Shown: positions 16,334 to 26,453, numbered from the stretch's first letter. The stretch is 64,000 nt of DNA from Gemmatimonadota bacterium (GCA_028874985.1 JAPPGI010000116.1:1-64000); one strand, 5' to 3'. The notes: a model not told the origin generated them from the sequence alone. A program made the numbers and translations.

Positions 16334-17710
16334 CTACCCCATCCCCAGCCACCCCGCCACCTCGCCCGTCAGATCCGCCGCCGTATCGACATCCGACTCC
16401 ACCTCGAGCAGGGTGACCCGAAGCCCTCGTTCGCGCGCGCGCGCCGCGGTCTCCCGGAGGACCGCTTCGGTGCTCCACGCGATTCCCCTGAACAGCGCGG
16501 GGCAGGGCTCCCGCAATGCCATGAGGTAGTAACCCCCGTCGCGGGAAGGCCCCAGCACGACATCGGCAGTGTCGAGCGCGGCCAGCGCGCGCGCGACCGT
16601 GGCCGCGCCGACGGCGGGCGTGTCCGTGCCGATCACCACGGCGCGGCGGGAGCACTCTAACGCCCGGGCGAACATCCGCGAAATGCGTTCGCCGAGATCC
16701 CCCGCGCCCTGCTCCCAAAACCGCTCCGGCCCGGGACCGAGCCAGTCCCGGACTTCGGCCTCGGCGCCGGGGGGGTCGTAGCATACGGTCACGATTGCGG
16801 GCGCTTCCGCCACCCGGTCGACGATCAGACGGCCCATGCGCCGGTACAGGGCCGCGGCCGCATCGTGGTCGGGCGACCCGGCGCGCCCCAGGCTCCGCGC
16901 CAGGCGCGTCTTGACCTCGCCGGGCCGGGGGGCCTTGGCGAAGACCAGGAGGGTCGCTTCGGTGGCGTCGCCGGCGATTTCCGCGTCGTCCGCCCCGGCG
17001 CCCCCGCGTGTTCGCGCCGGATACCTCGCCGCCAGATCGCTCGGCCGGGTACCCGCCAGAAACCGGCTGACGAGTCCCACATTTCGCAACCATGCGTTCA
17101 GGCGGCCTTCCTCCTCGTAGCGGCGCGGGCTGGTGGAGATCGCGGCCGGAAGACGGATCAGCCGTCCCGCGCGCCGGAGCCGCCGGTTCAGGACGACGTC
17201 CTCCATGATCGGCTCGTCGGGGTAGGGGCCCGACGCCAGGAAGAGATCGCGCCGGATCAGGAGACCCTGGTCGCCGTAGACCAGGCTCGACAGCCACTCC
17301 CGCACCCGCTGCCCGCGCTCGATGATCCGGTAGTGGAAGTGGGGGTGGGAAATCAGCAGCCTGAAGTACCCGGCCTCGGGGCGGTCGGCGCGCACATGGT
17401 CCTCGATCGCCCGCAGGGCCCCTTCTCCCAGCCTCGAGTCGGCGTGCACGAAGAACAGCCACGGCGACCGCAGCCCGCGGGCCCCCGCGTTCATCTGCCG
17501 GGCACGGCCCCGCCGGCTCCTCATCACCCCGGCGCCCGCGGCCCTCGCGGCCGCGACCGTCCCGTCGCGCGAGCCTCCGTCCACCACCAGCACGACGTGT
17601 TCCAGCCTCAACCTCGACAGGTCCTCCAGCAGGTGTGACAGGTAGTCCGCCTCGTCCAGCGCCGGGACGACCACTCCGACCTTGGCGGACGGGGTGCCGG
17701 CCGGCAGCAT
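16334..17710 (-). CDS. Two-domain glycosyltransferase (TIGR04283 plus TIGR04282 types)
   Basis: The 458-residue protein joins two families often encoded side by side. Residues 1-220 are a GT2-type domain (VVVPALDEADYL, VDGGSRDGT, FFVHADSRL, YGDQGLLIRRDLF), matching the TIGR04283 group. Residues 245-458 match the TIGR04282/DUF2064 nucleotidyltransferase-like group (LLVFAKAPRPGEVKTRLARS, VIGTDTPAV, LGPSRDGGYYLMAL). Both families are often annotated near arsenosugar-type pathways, but no radical SAM ArsS is present here, so the product is unknown. It lies 11 nt downstream of the VTT-DUF547 gene, in an operon with it and the reductase. Confidence 0.85.
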   Translation of the reverse strand: MLPAGTPSAKVGVVVPALDEADYLSHLLEDLSRLRLEHVVLVVDGGSRDGTVAAARAAGAGVMRSRRGRARQMNAGARGLRSPWLFFVHADSRLGEGALRAIEDHVRADRPEAGYFRLLISHPHFHYRIIERGQRVREWLSSLVYGDQGLLIRRDLFLASGPYPDEPIMEDVVLNRRLRRAGRLIRLPAAISTSPRRYEEEGRLNAWLRNVGLVSRFLAGTRPSDLAARYPARTRGGAGADDAEIAGDATEATLLVFAKAPRPGEVKTRLARSLGRAGSPDHDAAAALYRRMGRLIVDRVAEAPAIVTVCYDPPGAEAEVRDWLGPGPERFWEQGAGDLGERISRMFARALECSRRAVVIGTDTPAVGAATVARALAALDTADVVLGPSRDGGYYLMALREPCPALFRGIAWSTEAVLRETAARARERGLRVTLLEVESDVDTAADLTGEVAGWLGMG

Positions 17711-17721
17711 CCGCCGGCCCC

Positions 17722-19251
17722 CTATCGCGGCGTGTCGTTCAGGGTCCAGTCGTAGTCGATGAAGTCCAGCTTCGTCCCGGGGTCCCGGAGCGCCTCGCGT
17801 TGGAGTCCGTCCGCGTAGCCCGCCAGAAACTCCCGGACTCCCGCATGGTCCCCGAAGTCCTCCTTGAACCAGTCGAGCACCTTGTTCACGTGCACGGTGC
17901 GCTCGTCACCCTCCGTCGTGACGGCGAAATGGGCGGAGTCGCTCATGAACGAGCCCACCCTCTCCTCCAACTGCTTGTGAAGCGTCTCACCCAGGTAGGC
18001 GCGGGCGATCAGCGGGGGACAGCTCACCGCTGCGCAGTTGACCGCGAAGTGGATGCGCGGGTCGCCCATCGGCCGGACGATCTCGTGCTCGATCTCGTCC
18101 TGGGAGCGTTCCCTGCCCGCCACGTCGCAGTGGGCGCCGGTGAAGACGTCCCTGATCTGCCACACGGAGTTGTCGGGCCTGCCGGCGGCGGCGTTCCTGA
18201 TGCGCTGAAGGCCGCCCGCCTTCCTGATCGGGTAGTTGTCGATCACGCGCTTCAGCATGCAGGCGTTGTAGGCATTGATCCAGAAGGCGAGCCGGTCGTC
18301 ATGCGACGCGTTCGCCACGGCCCCGGGATCGGTGGCCGCGAGTTGGGCGAGGTAGCTCCTGAGCCCCGCGTCGCTCCCGGCCAGCTTCGCGTAGTCCACC
18401 CGCGGCTCCACGACGACCTCGGCCAGCACCCCGGTGAAGGCCGTATGGTCCGGGAGTTCCTGCGCGGTCGCGTGCGCCTGCGATCCCGAGACCCCGAGAC
18501 CCGCCGTGGAGACAACTGCAGTTGACAAAAAGACAACTACGCTTGACATCCCAGGCAATCTCACATTCAGCCGTTTCAATATGGCGGGCAGGAAGCTCAG
18601 CAGTACCAGCAGCGCACCGGCCAGGATCAACCGCACCAGGGCGTCCCGCGAAGCCTCCTGGGAGCCCTGCAGCAGGGCGTCGGCGAAGAAGGTGTAGATC
18701 GCCGTGCCGGGCAGAATGCCGACCAGCGTGGCAACCGCGTAGGTGCGCCACTTCAGGGGCATCAGCCCGGACCCGAAGTTGAGGGCGTTGAAGGGGACCA
18801 GCGGGATGAGGCGCAGGGTGAGCAGCCCCCTGAATCCGTGGCGTGCGACTATGCCGTCGAGCTTGTTCAGCACCTTGGAGTCCTTTCCGATCAGGCGGCG
18901 CACCGCGTCCCTGCCCAGCGAGCGGGCGATGACGAAGGCCGCGTTGGCACCGATGTTTGCGGCGATGGAGTTGTAGAGCGTGCCCCACCAGAAGCCGAAG
19001 ACGGCGCCCCCGGCCAGTGTGAGGATGGCGCCGGGGACTGCCAGCGCTGTCGCGGTGGCGTAGACTGCTACGAAGATCACCGGGGCCCAGGCGTTCCCCC
19101 GCAGCCGGTCGATCGCGGCGCCGATGCCTTCCCGGGTGAGATAGTCGCCCACGGGTGTCGCACGGGCGACGAGGTAGCCGCCGGCCAGAATGAGCACGAG
19201 GATCCCCAGCTTCACGAAGGGACCGGTACGCGATGCCTCTACTTCAGCCAT
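17722..19251 (-). CDS. VTT (TVP38/TMEM64) membrane protein fused to DUF547 domain
   Basis: A single 509-residue frame. Residues 1-225 form a VTT/SNARE-associated-type membrane protein (GAILTLAGGAVFGFWWGTLY, FVIARSLGRDAVRRL, GLLTLRLIPLVPFNALNFG). Residues about 270-509 are a DUF547 domain (DDRLAFWINAYNACML, HFAVNCAAVSCPPL, VLDWFKEDFG). Between them is a stretch starting MSSVVVFLSTAVV and ending SQAHA, which looks like a signal peptide left over from a separate DUF547 gene, with its Met at 18549. The two families usually occur as adjacent genes. The start at 19251 overlaps the reductase gene by 13 nt. Internal initiation at 18549 remains possible. Confidence 0.82.
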   Translation of the reverse strand: MAEVEASRTGPFVKLGILVLILAGGYLVARATPVGDYLTREGIGAAIDRLRGNAWAPVIFVAVYATATALAVPGAILTLAGGAVFGFWWGTLYNSIAANIGANAAFVIARSLGRDAVRRLIGKDSKVLNKLDGIVARHGFRGLLTLRLIPLVPFNALNFGSGLMPLKWRTYAVATLVGILPGTAIYTFFADALLQGSQEASRDALVRLILAGALLVLLSFLPAILKRLNVRLPGMSSVVVFLSTAVVSTAGLGVSGSQAHATAQELPDHTAFTGVLAEVVVEPRVDYAKLAGSDAGLRSYLAQLAATDPGAVANASHDDRLAFWINAYNACMLKRVIDNYPIRKAGGLQRIRNAAAGRPDNSVWQIRDVFTGAHCDVAGRERSQDEIEHEIVRPMGDPRIHFAVNCAAVSCPPLIARAYLGETLHKQLEERVGSFMSDSAHFAVTTEGDERTVHVNKVLDWFKEDFGDHAGVREFLAGYADGLQREALRDPGTKLDFIDYDWTLNDTPR

Positions 19252-20678
19252 TGTATGACCCGTTTCAGGATTCTCCCCGACGCCGTGTCGAGGCGGGAAC
19301 GCATGTACTCGCCCGAGGCGCGCTTCACCCCCTCGACCATGGTGGGGTAGGGGTAGATGGTGCCGTTGACCCGGCTCAGGCTCAGGCCGTGCGTCTTGGC
19401 GAGGACGAGCGGCATGATCAGGTCCCCGGCGCCGTGAGCCAAGATGGTGGCGCCGATCACCCTGCCCTTGCGGTCGGCCGAGATCTTGACGAATCCCACC
19501 GCCGAACCGTCCACGATGGCCCGGTCCAGGTCGTCCATCCCGTACCGGTAGGTCGTCCCCCCGGCCGCCTCGGCCTCGGCCTCCGACATCCCGATGTGCG
19601 CGACTTCCGGGTCCGTGAAGGTCACCCGGGGGACGCTGTCGTAGCGGATCTTCGTCTTCACCGGGAGGACCGAATTGCGGAGCGCGACCTTGGCCATCTG
19701 TTCGGCGACGTGGGTGAACTGGAGCGCCCCGGTAACGTCGCCCACCCCCCACGCCGACTTCGAGGTGGTGCGCAGGCGGGAGTCCACCACGACCGCGCCC
19801 CGCTCGGTGCGGATCCCGGCGGCTTCCAGGTCGAGTCCTTCGGTGCAGGGACGCCGCCCGGTCGCGACGAACACCCGCTCCACCGCGATGCGGCCCCCGT
19901 CGTCCGTCTCGACCACCGTGCCGCCGTTCTCCGAGCGCACGCCGCTCACCGCGGCCCCTGTGCGGATCTCGATCCCTTCCGCCTCGAGGAGCCCGTGCAT
20001 GAAGGCGGCGACGTCCGGGTCCTCGCGGACCAGGATCGACGGCATCATTTCGAGGATCGCGACCTTCGACCCCAGACGCGCGAAGACCTGCGCGAACTCG
20101 ACCCCGATGGGGCCGCCTCCCATGATTGCGACCGAACCGGGGAGCTCGTTCTCGTCGAAGACGGTCTCGTACGTCCAGTAGTCCGCGTCCGCCAGGCCGG
20201 GGATGGGGGGGATGGCCGGCACGGCGCCCGTGGCGACGACGAAGCGCTTGGCGCGCAGTGTCCCCTCGCCCTCCACCTCGACCGTGTTGGGATCGAGGAA
20301 GCGCGCGGCGCCGAAGTGCACGCCGACCCCCATCTCGCGGAAGCGCTCCGGGTCGTCGTGGTGCGCGACGGTGGCGCGCGCGGCTCGCACCCGTTCCATG
20401 ACGGCGCGGAAGTCGTGGCGTTCGCCGCCGGGTGCGAGGCCGAGACCCGCGGCGCGGCTCATCCGCCGGGCCAGCCGGGCCGAGGCGATGAGCGCCTTGG
20501 AGGGGACGCAACCGGTCCAGAGGCAGTCGCCCCCGAGGGCGTGCTTCTCGACGATGGCCGTCCGGAGACCCAGATAGGCCCCGCCCGCGGCCGCAACCAG
20601 CCCGCCGGTGCCACCCCCCAGGGCGACCAGATCGTAGTGCTGCGTGGACTTGGCCCGTTCTGACATGTATGCGCCCAT
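19239..20678 (-). CDS. Pyridine nucleotide-disulfide oxidoreductase, MerA-like
   Basis: A 479-residue FAD/NAD(P)H flavoprotein. The FAD-binding loop is GGGTGG (about residues 21-26) and the redox-active pair is in GGDCLWTGCVPSKA (about residues 49-62). The NAD(P) site is AIMGGGPIGVEFAQ, and there is a second FAD motif GVGDVTGALQFTH and a C-terminal dimerisation domain. It lacks the N-terminal HMA domain and the C-terminal Cys pair of true mercuric reductase, so the substrate is probably not Hg(II). ATG 20666 is an alternative start. It heads an operon with the VTT-DUF547 and glycosyltransferase genes and is divergent from recA. Confidence 0.85.
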   Translation of the reverse strand: MGAYMSERAKSTQHYDLVALGGGTGGLVAAAGGAYLGLRTAIVEKHALGGDCLWTGCVPSKALIASARLARRMSRAAGLGLAPGGERHDFRAVMERVRAARATVAHHDDPERFREMGVGVHFGAARFLDPNTVEVEGEGTLRAKRFVVATGAVPAIPPIPGLADADYWTYETVFDENELPGSVAIMGGGPIGVEFAQVFARLGSKVAILEMMPSILVREDPDVAAFMHGLLEAEGIEIRTGAAVSGVRSENGGTVVETDDGGRIAVERVFVATGRRPCTEGLDLEAAGIRTERGAVVVDSRLRTTSKSAWGVGDVTGALQFTHVAEQMAKVALRNSVLPVKTKIRYDSVPRVTFTDPEVAHIGMSEAEAEAAGGTTYRYGMDDLDRAIVDGSAVGFVKISADRKGRVIGATILAHGAGDLIMPLVLAKTHGLSLSRVNGTIYPYPTMVEGVKRASGEYMRSRLDTASGRILKRVIQWLK

Positions 20679-20777
20679 GAATAGTCGTAGCTTGATCGGT
20701 GCGGGACCGGTTCCCGGGTTCCGGCGCCAGCCAAGGGATGATCTCCCCGGGCGGGGAATTTCACAACCCCGCGAGGC

Positions 20778-20805
20778 TTGACCCGGACGGGTTTCGCATT
20801 ATCTT
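20778..20805 (+). promoter_or_regulatory. Predicted sigma-70 type promoter of recA
   Basis: TTGACC (20778-20783), a 16-bp spacer, then TATCTT (20800-20805), about 73 nt before the recA start. No LexA box of a kind I recognise overlaps it, so SOS control cannot be shown. Confidence 0.5.
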
Positions 20806-20878
20806 CGGTATTGGTGCCGGGGTCTCCCGGAGACCGGCGCCCAAGGAAAGCCCCCGTTTACGAGGAAGAGGTTCATCG

Positions 20879-21982
<1,104 letters not shown>

Positions 21983-22004
21983 GGCGCCGGAAGGCGCCCC
22001 CTTT
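21983..22004 (+). terminator. Hairpin after recA
   Basis: A perfect stem GGCGCC-GGAA-GGCGCC lies immediately after the recA stop, with a CCCTTTCC tail. The T run is short, so termination may be partial. The 100 nt from here to alaS show nothing else. Confidence 0.5.
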
Positions 22005-22119
22005 CCTAGGCGAGAGTGCCGGGAAACGCGTAGGTTTAGGCGGTTCCGCCGGGCCAGGTGACCCGGCGGTCGTCGTTCTCCCGCTGCCGACTCTGCGGTG
22101 CTCAACAACCTCCCGTCCG

Positions 22120-24792
22120 ATGACATCCGCTGAAATCCGCCGGAGATTTCTCGAATATTTCGAGGCCCGGGGCCACGCGGTTCGCCCCAGTTCTTCGCTG
22201 GTTCCCGAGGGCGACCCCACGCTCCTCTTCACCAACGCGGGGATGGTGCAGTTCAAGGGGGTCTTCCTGGGCGAGGAGAAGTCGGCGTTCGCGCGTGCGG
22301 CGACATCGCAGAAATGCGTGCGGGCGGGCGGCAAGCACAACGACCTGGAGGAGGTGGGCCGCACGGCCCGGCACCACACCTTCTTCGAGATGCTCGGCAA
22401 CTTCTCGTTCGGCGACTACTTCAAGCGCGACGCGATCGGTTTCGCGTGGGAGTTCCTCACCGTCGAGATGGGGCTTGATCCGAACCGGCTCTTCGTGACT
22501 GTGCACCGCACGGACGAGGAGGCGGCGGGGCTGTGGACCGAGGTGGCCGGGGTCGCGCCGGCACGGATCCACCGGCTGGGGGACAGGGACAACTTCTGGC
22601 AGATGGCGGATACGGGTCCCTGCGGCCCCTGTTCGGAGGTGCACTACGACATGCGGCCGCGGGCGCAGTGGGGGACGGTGCCGGAAACGGAGGAATTCGA
22701 GATACGCGGCGAAGCGGGCGAGTTCCTGGAGCTCTGGAACCTCGTGTTCATGCAGTTCGACAGGGACGGGTCGGGGGAACGGACGCCGTTGCCGGCGCCC
22801 AGCATCGACACGGGGCTGGGGCTGGAGCGGCTCGCGGCGGTGATGCAGGGGGTGGGCAGCAACTATCACACGGATCTGTTCATGCCGCTGCTGGACCGGG
22901 TGGCGGAGGTGGTGGGACGGCCGTACGAGGCGGCGTCGGAGGAGGGGGTTTCGTACCGCGTGCTGGCGGACCATGCGCGGGCGGTGGCGTTTCTGCTCGG
23001 CGACGGAGTGTTCCCGGCGAACGAGGGGCGGGGGTACGTGCTGAGGAGGATCCTGCGGCGCGGCGTGCGGCACGCGTGGCTGCTGGGGAGGAGGGAGCCG
23101 ACGCTGACGCGGGTGGCCGACCGGGTGATCGACGTGATGGAGGGAGCGTTTCCCGGGTTGGGGGCTCGCCGGGAGAGCATCGTGGCGGCGGTGCGGGGGG
23201 AGGAGGAGCGTTTCCTGGGGACGATCGAGGGGGGGATGGAGAGATTGGGCGAGGTGGCGCCGCGGGTGGAGGCCGGGACATCGCCCGCGCCGGTCATTCC
23301 CGGGGGCGAGGTTTTCAAGTTGTACGACACGTTCGGGTTCCCGCCGGATCTGACGCGGATCGTGGCGGAGGAACGGGGGTACGGGGTGGACATGGAGGGG
23401 TTCGAGGAGGCGTTGGAGGGGCAGCGGCGGCGGTCGCGGGGGGTGGAGTTTTCGGATACCATTGGCGCACGGGTTGAGGCGACGGTCGCGCGGGATCCGA
23501 TCATGCATCCGAGTGCCCGAGAGCAGGACTTCGTCGGCTACGACACCCTCGACGTCGAAACCGCAGTCATGGGCATCCGCATCCACGACGGCCAGGCCGA
23601 TCTCATCCTTCAGCACCGCCCCTTCTACCTCGAGGCCGGCGGCCAGGTCTCCGACCGGGGCCGCGTCTTCACCGACACCTGGAGCATGGACGTCGCCGAA
23701 GTGCTCCGCGACGGCGACCATGTCATCCTCCGCGGCACACCCACCGGCGGTTTCCCCGGCGAAGCCGTCCTCGGCGCCAGCGTCACCGCCCGGGTCGACG
23801 CCCCTTCACGCCGCGACACCGAACGCAACCACACCGCCACCCACCTCCTCCACGCGGCCCTGCGCTCCATCCTGGGCGACCACGTCGTGCAGCGCGGCTC
23901 GCTCGTCGCCCCGGACCGGCTTCGCTTCGACTTCTCCCACACCGCCCCGCTCACGCCGGCGGAAATCAACGAGGTCGAGGCGATGGTAGCCGAAGGGATC
24001 TGGGGCAACCACCCGGTCGGCACCGAATCCCGACCCTTCGCCGAGGCCGTCGAGGCCGGCGCGATGGCGCTCTTCGGCGAGAAGTACGGCGACGAGGTCA
24101 GGGTCGTGGAGATTCCCGGGGTGAGCATGGAGCTTTGCGGCGGCACCCACGTCCGCCGGACCGGCGAAATCGGGCTCTTCAAGATCACCTCCGAGACGGG
24201 GGTGGGCGGGGGCGTGCGGCGAATCGAGGCGCTGACCGGGCGGAAGGCCTTCGAGTATCTGGCCCGCTACAAGGAGCGCGTCGAGGAGCTGGCGGTCTCG
24301 GTGAAGGCCCGGCCCGACAACGTCGAGCGGCGGGTCGCCGAGCTCATGGCCGAGAAGGCCGCCCTCGAAGTGCTCGTCGACGACCTGCGCCGGCACGGCT
24401 CGGGGGGCGCCGATGTGCTGGCCGAGGCCGAGATCGAGGCGGGGGGCCGTCCCGTGAGGTACAGCGGGGTGCGCATGTGGGTGCGAAACGCGGCCGACGT
24501 GAGGAAGTGGGGTGACGCGTTCAGGGACGCGCCGGACGCGGCGGTGGCGGTGGTGGCGGCGGAAATGCCGGGGAGGAAGCACTCTCTCTTCGCGTTCGCC
24601 ACGGACGGCGCGATCGCCGCGGGCGTGAGGGCCGACCAGGTGGTGAGGGGGGTGGCCGCGAAGGTGGGGGGGCGGGGAGGGGGGCGTCCGCACATGGCGC
24701 AGGCGGGGGTTGGTGATCCCGGTGAACTCGATGGTGCGGTGCGGGGAGGGGCGGAGCTGGTGCGGGAGCTCGCACACGGAGCCCGGGCGTGA
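22120..24792 (+). CDS. alaS: Alanine-tRNA ligase
   Basis: Charges tRNA-Ala and edits mischarged Ser and Gly; 890 residues, normal length. The N-terminal class II core is present (FLEYFEARGHAVRPSSSLVP, RHHTFFEMLGNFSFGDYFK), then the tRNA-binding domain. The editing domain has HTATHLLHAAL (about residues 569-579) and the zinc-binding CGGTH (about residues 672-676), followed by the oligomerisation domain. ATG 22120 matches the usual N terminus. Codon wobble bases change abruptly from mostly G to mostly C near 23470, at the boundary with the editing domain (see findings). The stop overlaps the next start (GTGA). Confidence 0.96.
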   Translation: MTSAEIRRRFLEYFEARGHAVRPSSSLVPEGDPTLLFTNAGMVQFKGVFLGEEKSAFARAATSQKCVRAGGKHNDLEEVGRTARHHTFFEMLGNFSFGDYFKRDAIGFAWEFLTVEMGLDPNRLFVTVHRTDEEAAGLWTEVAGVAPARIHRLGDRDNFWQMADTGPCGPCSEVHYDMRPRAQWGTVPETEEFEIRGEAGEFLELWNLVFMQFDRDGSGERTPLPAPSIDTGLGLERLAAVMQGVGSNYHTDLFMPLLDRVAEVVGRPYEAASEEGVSYRVLADHARAVAFLLGDGVFPANEGRGYVLRRILRRGVRHAWLLGRREPTLTRVADRVIDVMEGAFPGLGARRESIVAAVRGEEERFLGTIEGGMERLGEVAPRVEAGTSPAPVIPGGEVFKLYDTFGFPPDLTRIVAEERGYGVDMEGFEEALEGQRRRSRGVEFSDTIGARVEATVARDPIMHPSAREQDFVGYDTLDVETAVMGIRIHDGQADLILQHRPFYLEAGGQVSDRGRVFTDTWSMDVAEVLRDGDHVILRGTPTGGFPGEAVLGASVTARVDAPSRRDTERNHTATHLLHAALRSILGDHVVQRGSLVAPDRLRFDFSHTAPLTPAEINEVEAMVAEGIWGNHPVGTESRPFAEAVEAGAMALFGEKYGDEVRVVEIPGVSMELCGGTHVRRTGEIGLFKITSETGVGGGVRRIEALTGRKAFEYLARYKERVEELAVSVKARPDNVERRVAELMAEKAALEVLVDDLRRHGSGGADVLAEAEIEAGGRPVRYSGVRMWVRNAADVRKWGDAFRDAPDAAVAVVAAEMPGRKHSLFAFATDGAIAAGVRADQVVRGVAAKVGGRGGGRPHMAQAGVGDPGELDGAVRGGAELVRELAHGARA

Positions 24793-25085
24793 CCATCGCC
24801 GAGTGGATCGATCGCCGGGGTCGCCCGGTCCCGGCTGCCTTCCGGCCGTACCTGAAAGCCGAGGGCCCCGTCTCGCTCGACGCTCTGATCGGCGCGGCGG
24901 AGGCGGAACTGCACGCCTGCGCGGGCGGTGCGTCCGGCGACCGGGCCGCCGCATTCTCGCTGCTGGCCGCCGACGCGTACTTCTCCTACGCCTGTATCTG
25001 GGCGCTGACGGAGGGAGACGCGTGCGATCTCCGCATCATCGCGGAGCGCATCGTGAGGGCATGGACCCCGGGGGAGCCGGTGTGA
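24789..25085 (+). CDS. Small helical protein of unknown function
   Basis: A 98-residue protein starting at GTG 24789 and overlapping both alaS upstream and the phosphatase gene downstream by 4 nt, which strongly supports it being real. The sequence is predicted helical (EAELHACAGGASGDRAAAFS, LLAADAYFSYACIWAL). It has no signal peptide and no motif that I recognise. Position between alaS and a phosphatase does not suggest a function. Confidence 0.72.
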   Translation: MTIAEWIDRRGRPVPAAFRPYLKAEGPVSLDALIGAAEAELHACAGGASGDRAAAFSLLAADAYFSYACIWALTEGDACDLRIIAERIVRAWTPGEPV

Positions 25086-25885
25086 TCGAGAGCTACCGCG
25101 ACTTCCACAACCACCTCGTGCCCGGCGTGGACGACGGCTCCCGGACCGTGGACGACGCCATGCATTCGATCGCGCGCATGACCGAGGCCGGCGTCGGTGC
25201 GATCATCACCACTCCCCACTTGAACGCCTCCTACATCTCGAGCCCGGGATACGGTCAGCTGATGAACTTCCTGGATGGCAGATGGAGAGGCGTCCGCAAC
25301 GCGGCGCGCGGTGCCTTCCCCGGGCTCGACTTCCGCCGGGGCTTCGAAGTCCGCCTCGATACGCCCGGGCCGGACCTGTCCGATCCCCGCCTGCACCTCG
25401 GCGGCACGCGATTCGTACTGGTCGAGTGCCCCGGCTTCAGGGCTCCGGCCACTTCCCCGGCCGTGCTTGCCCGCCTGGCGGAATCCGGCCATGTCCCCGT
25501 GATCGCCCACCCCGAACGCTATTTCGGGATCGACGACGAGTTGAGTCTGGTCCGCTCCTGGAAGAGAGCCGGTGCCTACCTGCAGGGCAGCTACGGCTCG
25601 CTCGTGGGACAGTACGGACCACGGCCCCGGACGCTCATCCTCCGCCTGCTGCGGACGGGTCTGCTAGACTACCTGTCGTCGGACTTCCACGGAAGGCCCG
25701 GCTACACCTTCCACCTGGAGCCGGGCGCGGAGGAACTGCGCCGTCTCGGGGGCGAAGCGCAGCTGGAGTTGCTGGGAAGGGTGAACCCGGGCCGGCTCTT
25801 CGATGACGGGCCGCCCCTCGAGGTGCCGCCGCTGGCGGAGGCGGAGGCGGCCATGCACGCTTTCCGGGATTGGCCGGATGGCTGA
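25082..25885 (+). CDS. CpsB/YwqE-type PHP-fold phosphatase
   Basis: A 267-residue protein of the PHP-type tyrosine phosphatase family, which in other bacteria dephosphorylates the kinases controlling exopolysaccharide export. Metal-binding motifs are visible: FHNHLVPGVDDGS (about residues 8-20), TTPHLN (about residues 44-49), VIAHPERY (about residues 139-146) and LSSDFHG (about residues 198-204). Start GTG 25082 overlaps the preceding stop. No cognate kinase or polysaccharide genes are in the window; gmhA follows with an 8-nt overlap. Confidence 0.8.
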   Translation: MIESYRDFHNHLVPGVDDGSRTVDDAMHSIARMTEAGVGAIITTPHLNASYISSPGYGQLMNFLDGRWRGVRNAARGAFPGLDFRRGFEVRLDTPGPDLSDPRLHLGGTRFVLVECPGFRAPATSPAVLARLAESGHVPVIAHPERYFGIDDELSLVRSWKRAGAYLQGSYGSLVGQYGPRPRTLILRLLRTGLLDYLSSDFHGRPGYTFHLEPGAEELRRLGGEAQLELLGRVNPGRLFDDGPPLEVPPLAEAEAAMHAFRDWPDG

Positions 25886-26453
25886 CGCCGCCAGGGTGCG
25901 CGACGGCCTCCGTGAACTGGCCGCGCTGGCCCGTGCCGTGGCGGATACCCGCCGGAACGAGATCCTGGCGTACGCCGAATTGGCGAGGTCCACCATCGCA
26001 TCCGGAGGCAAGCTCCTGTTCTGCGGAAACGGGGGGTCCGCCGCCGACGCCCAGCACCTGGCCGCGGAATACGTGGTCCGCCTGGAAAGGGACCGGCGGC
26101 CTCTTCCGGCTCTCGCGCTCACCACCGACACCTCCGTACTGACGGCATCCGCCAACGACATGGGCTACGACCACGTCTTCGCCCGCCAGGTGGAGTCCCT
26201 GGGCGGGACCGGTGACCTTCTCGTGCTTCACTCCACATCGGGTGAGTCGGCCAACCTGATCCGGGCGGCGCAAGCGGCTGCCGAGGCCGGCCTCTCGACG
26301 GTCGGCGTCCTGGCCCGGCGAGGCGGCCGTCTCCGGTCCATGGTCGATGTGGCGGTCGTCGTGCCGACGGAGCGGGTGTCCCGGGCGCAGGAAATTCACC
26401 TCGCGATCGGCCATATTGTCTGCCAGTACGTGGAAGAGTCTCTCTTCGGCTGA
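25878..26453 (+). CDS. gmhA: Phosphoheptose isomerase / SIS-domain protein
   Basis: 191 residues with a SIS fold. GmhA converts sedoheptulose 7-phosphate to D-glycero-D-manno-heptose 7-phosphate for LPS inner core or surface polysaccharide. Visible motifs are FCGNGGSAADAQHLAAE (about residues 48-64), TTDTSVLTASANDMGYD and LHSTSGESANL, with the zinc-binding EIHLAIGHIVC near the C terminus. ATG 25878 overlaps the phosphatase gene. GmhA and DiaA are close relatives; the residues seen favour GmhA. Confidence 0.85.
   Translation: MADAARVRDGLRELAALARAVADTRRNEILAYAELARSTIASGGKLLFCGNGGSAADAQHLAAEYVVRLERDRRPLPALALTTDTSVLTASANDMGYDHVFARQVESLGGTGDLLVLHSTSGESANLIRAAQAAAEAGLSTVGVLARRGGRLRSMVDVAVVVPTERVSRAQEIHLAIGHIVCQYVEESLFG

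Noticed and set aside
19252-20511. Extension of the VTT-DUF547 frame to 929 codons
   Set aside because: The extra N-terminal part is antisense-type low complexity overlapping the reductase. The VTT protein begins naturally at ATG 19251.
20679-20878. A LexA/SOS box upstream of recA
   Set aside because: No palindrome resembling known LexA sites was found near the promoter; the regulator in this group may use a different site.
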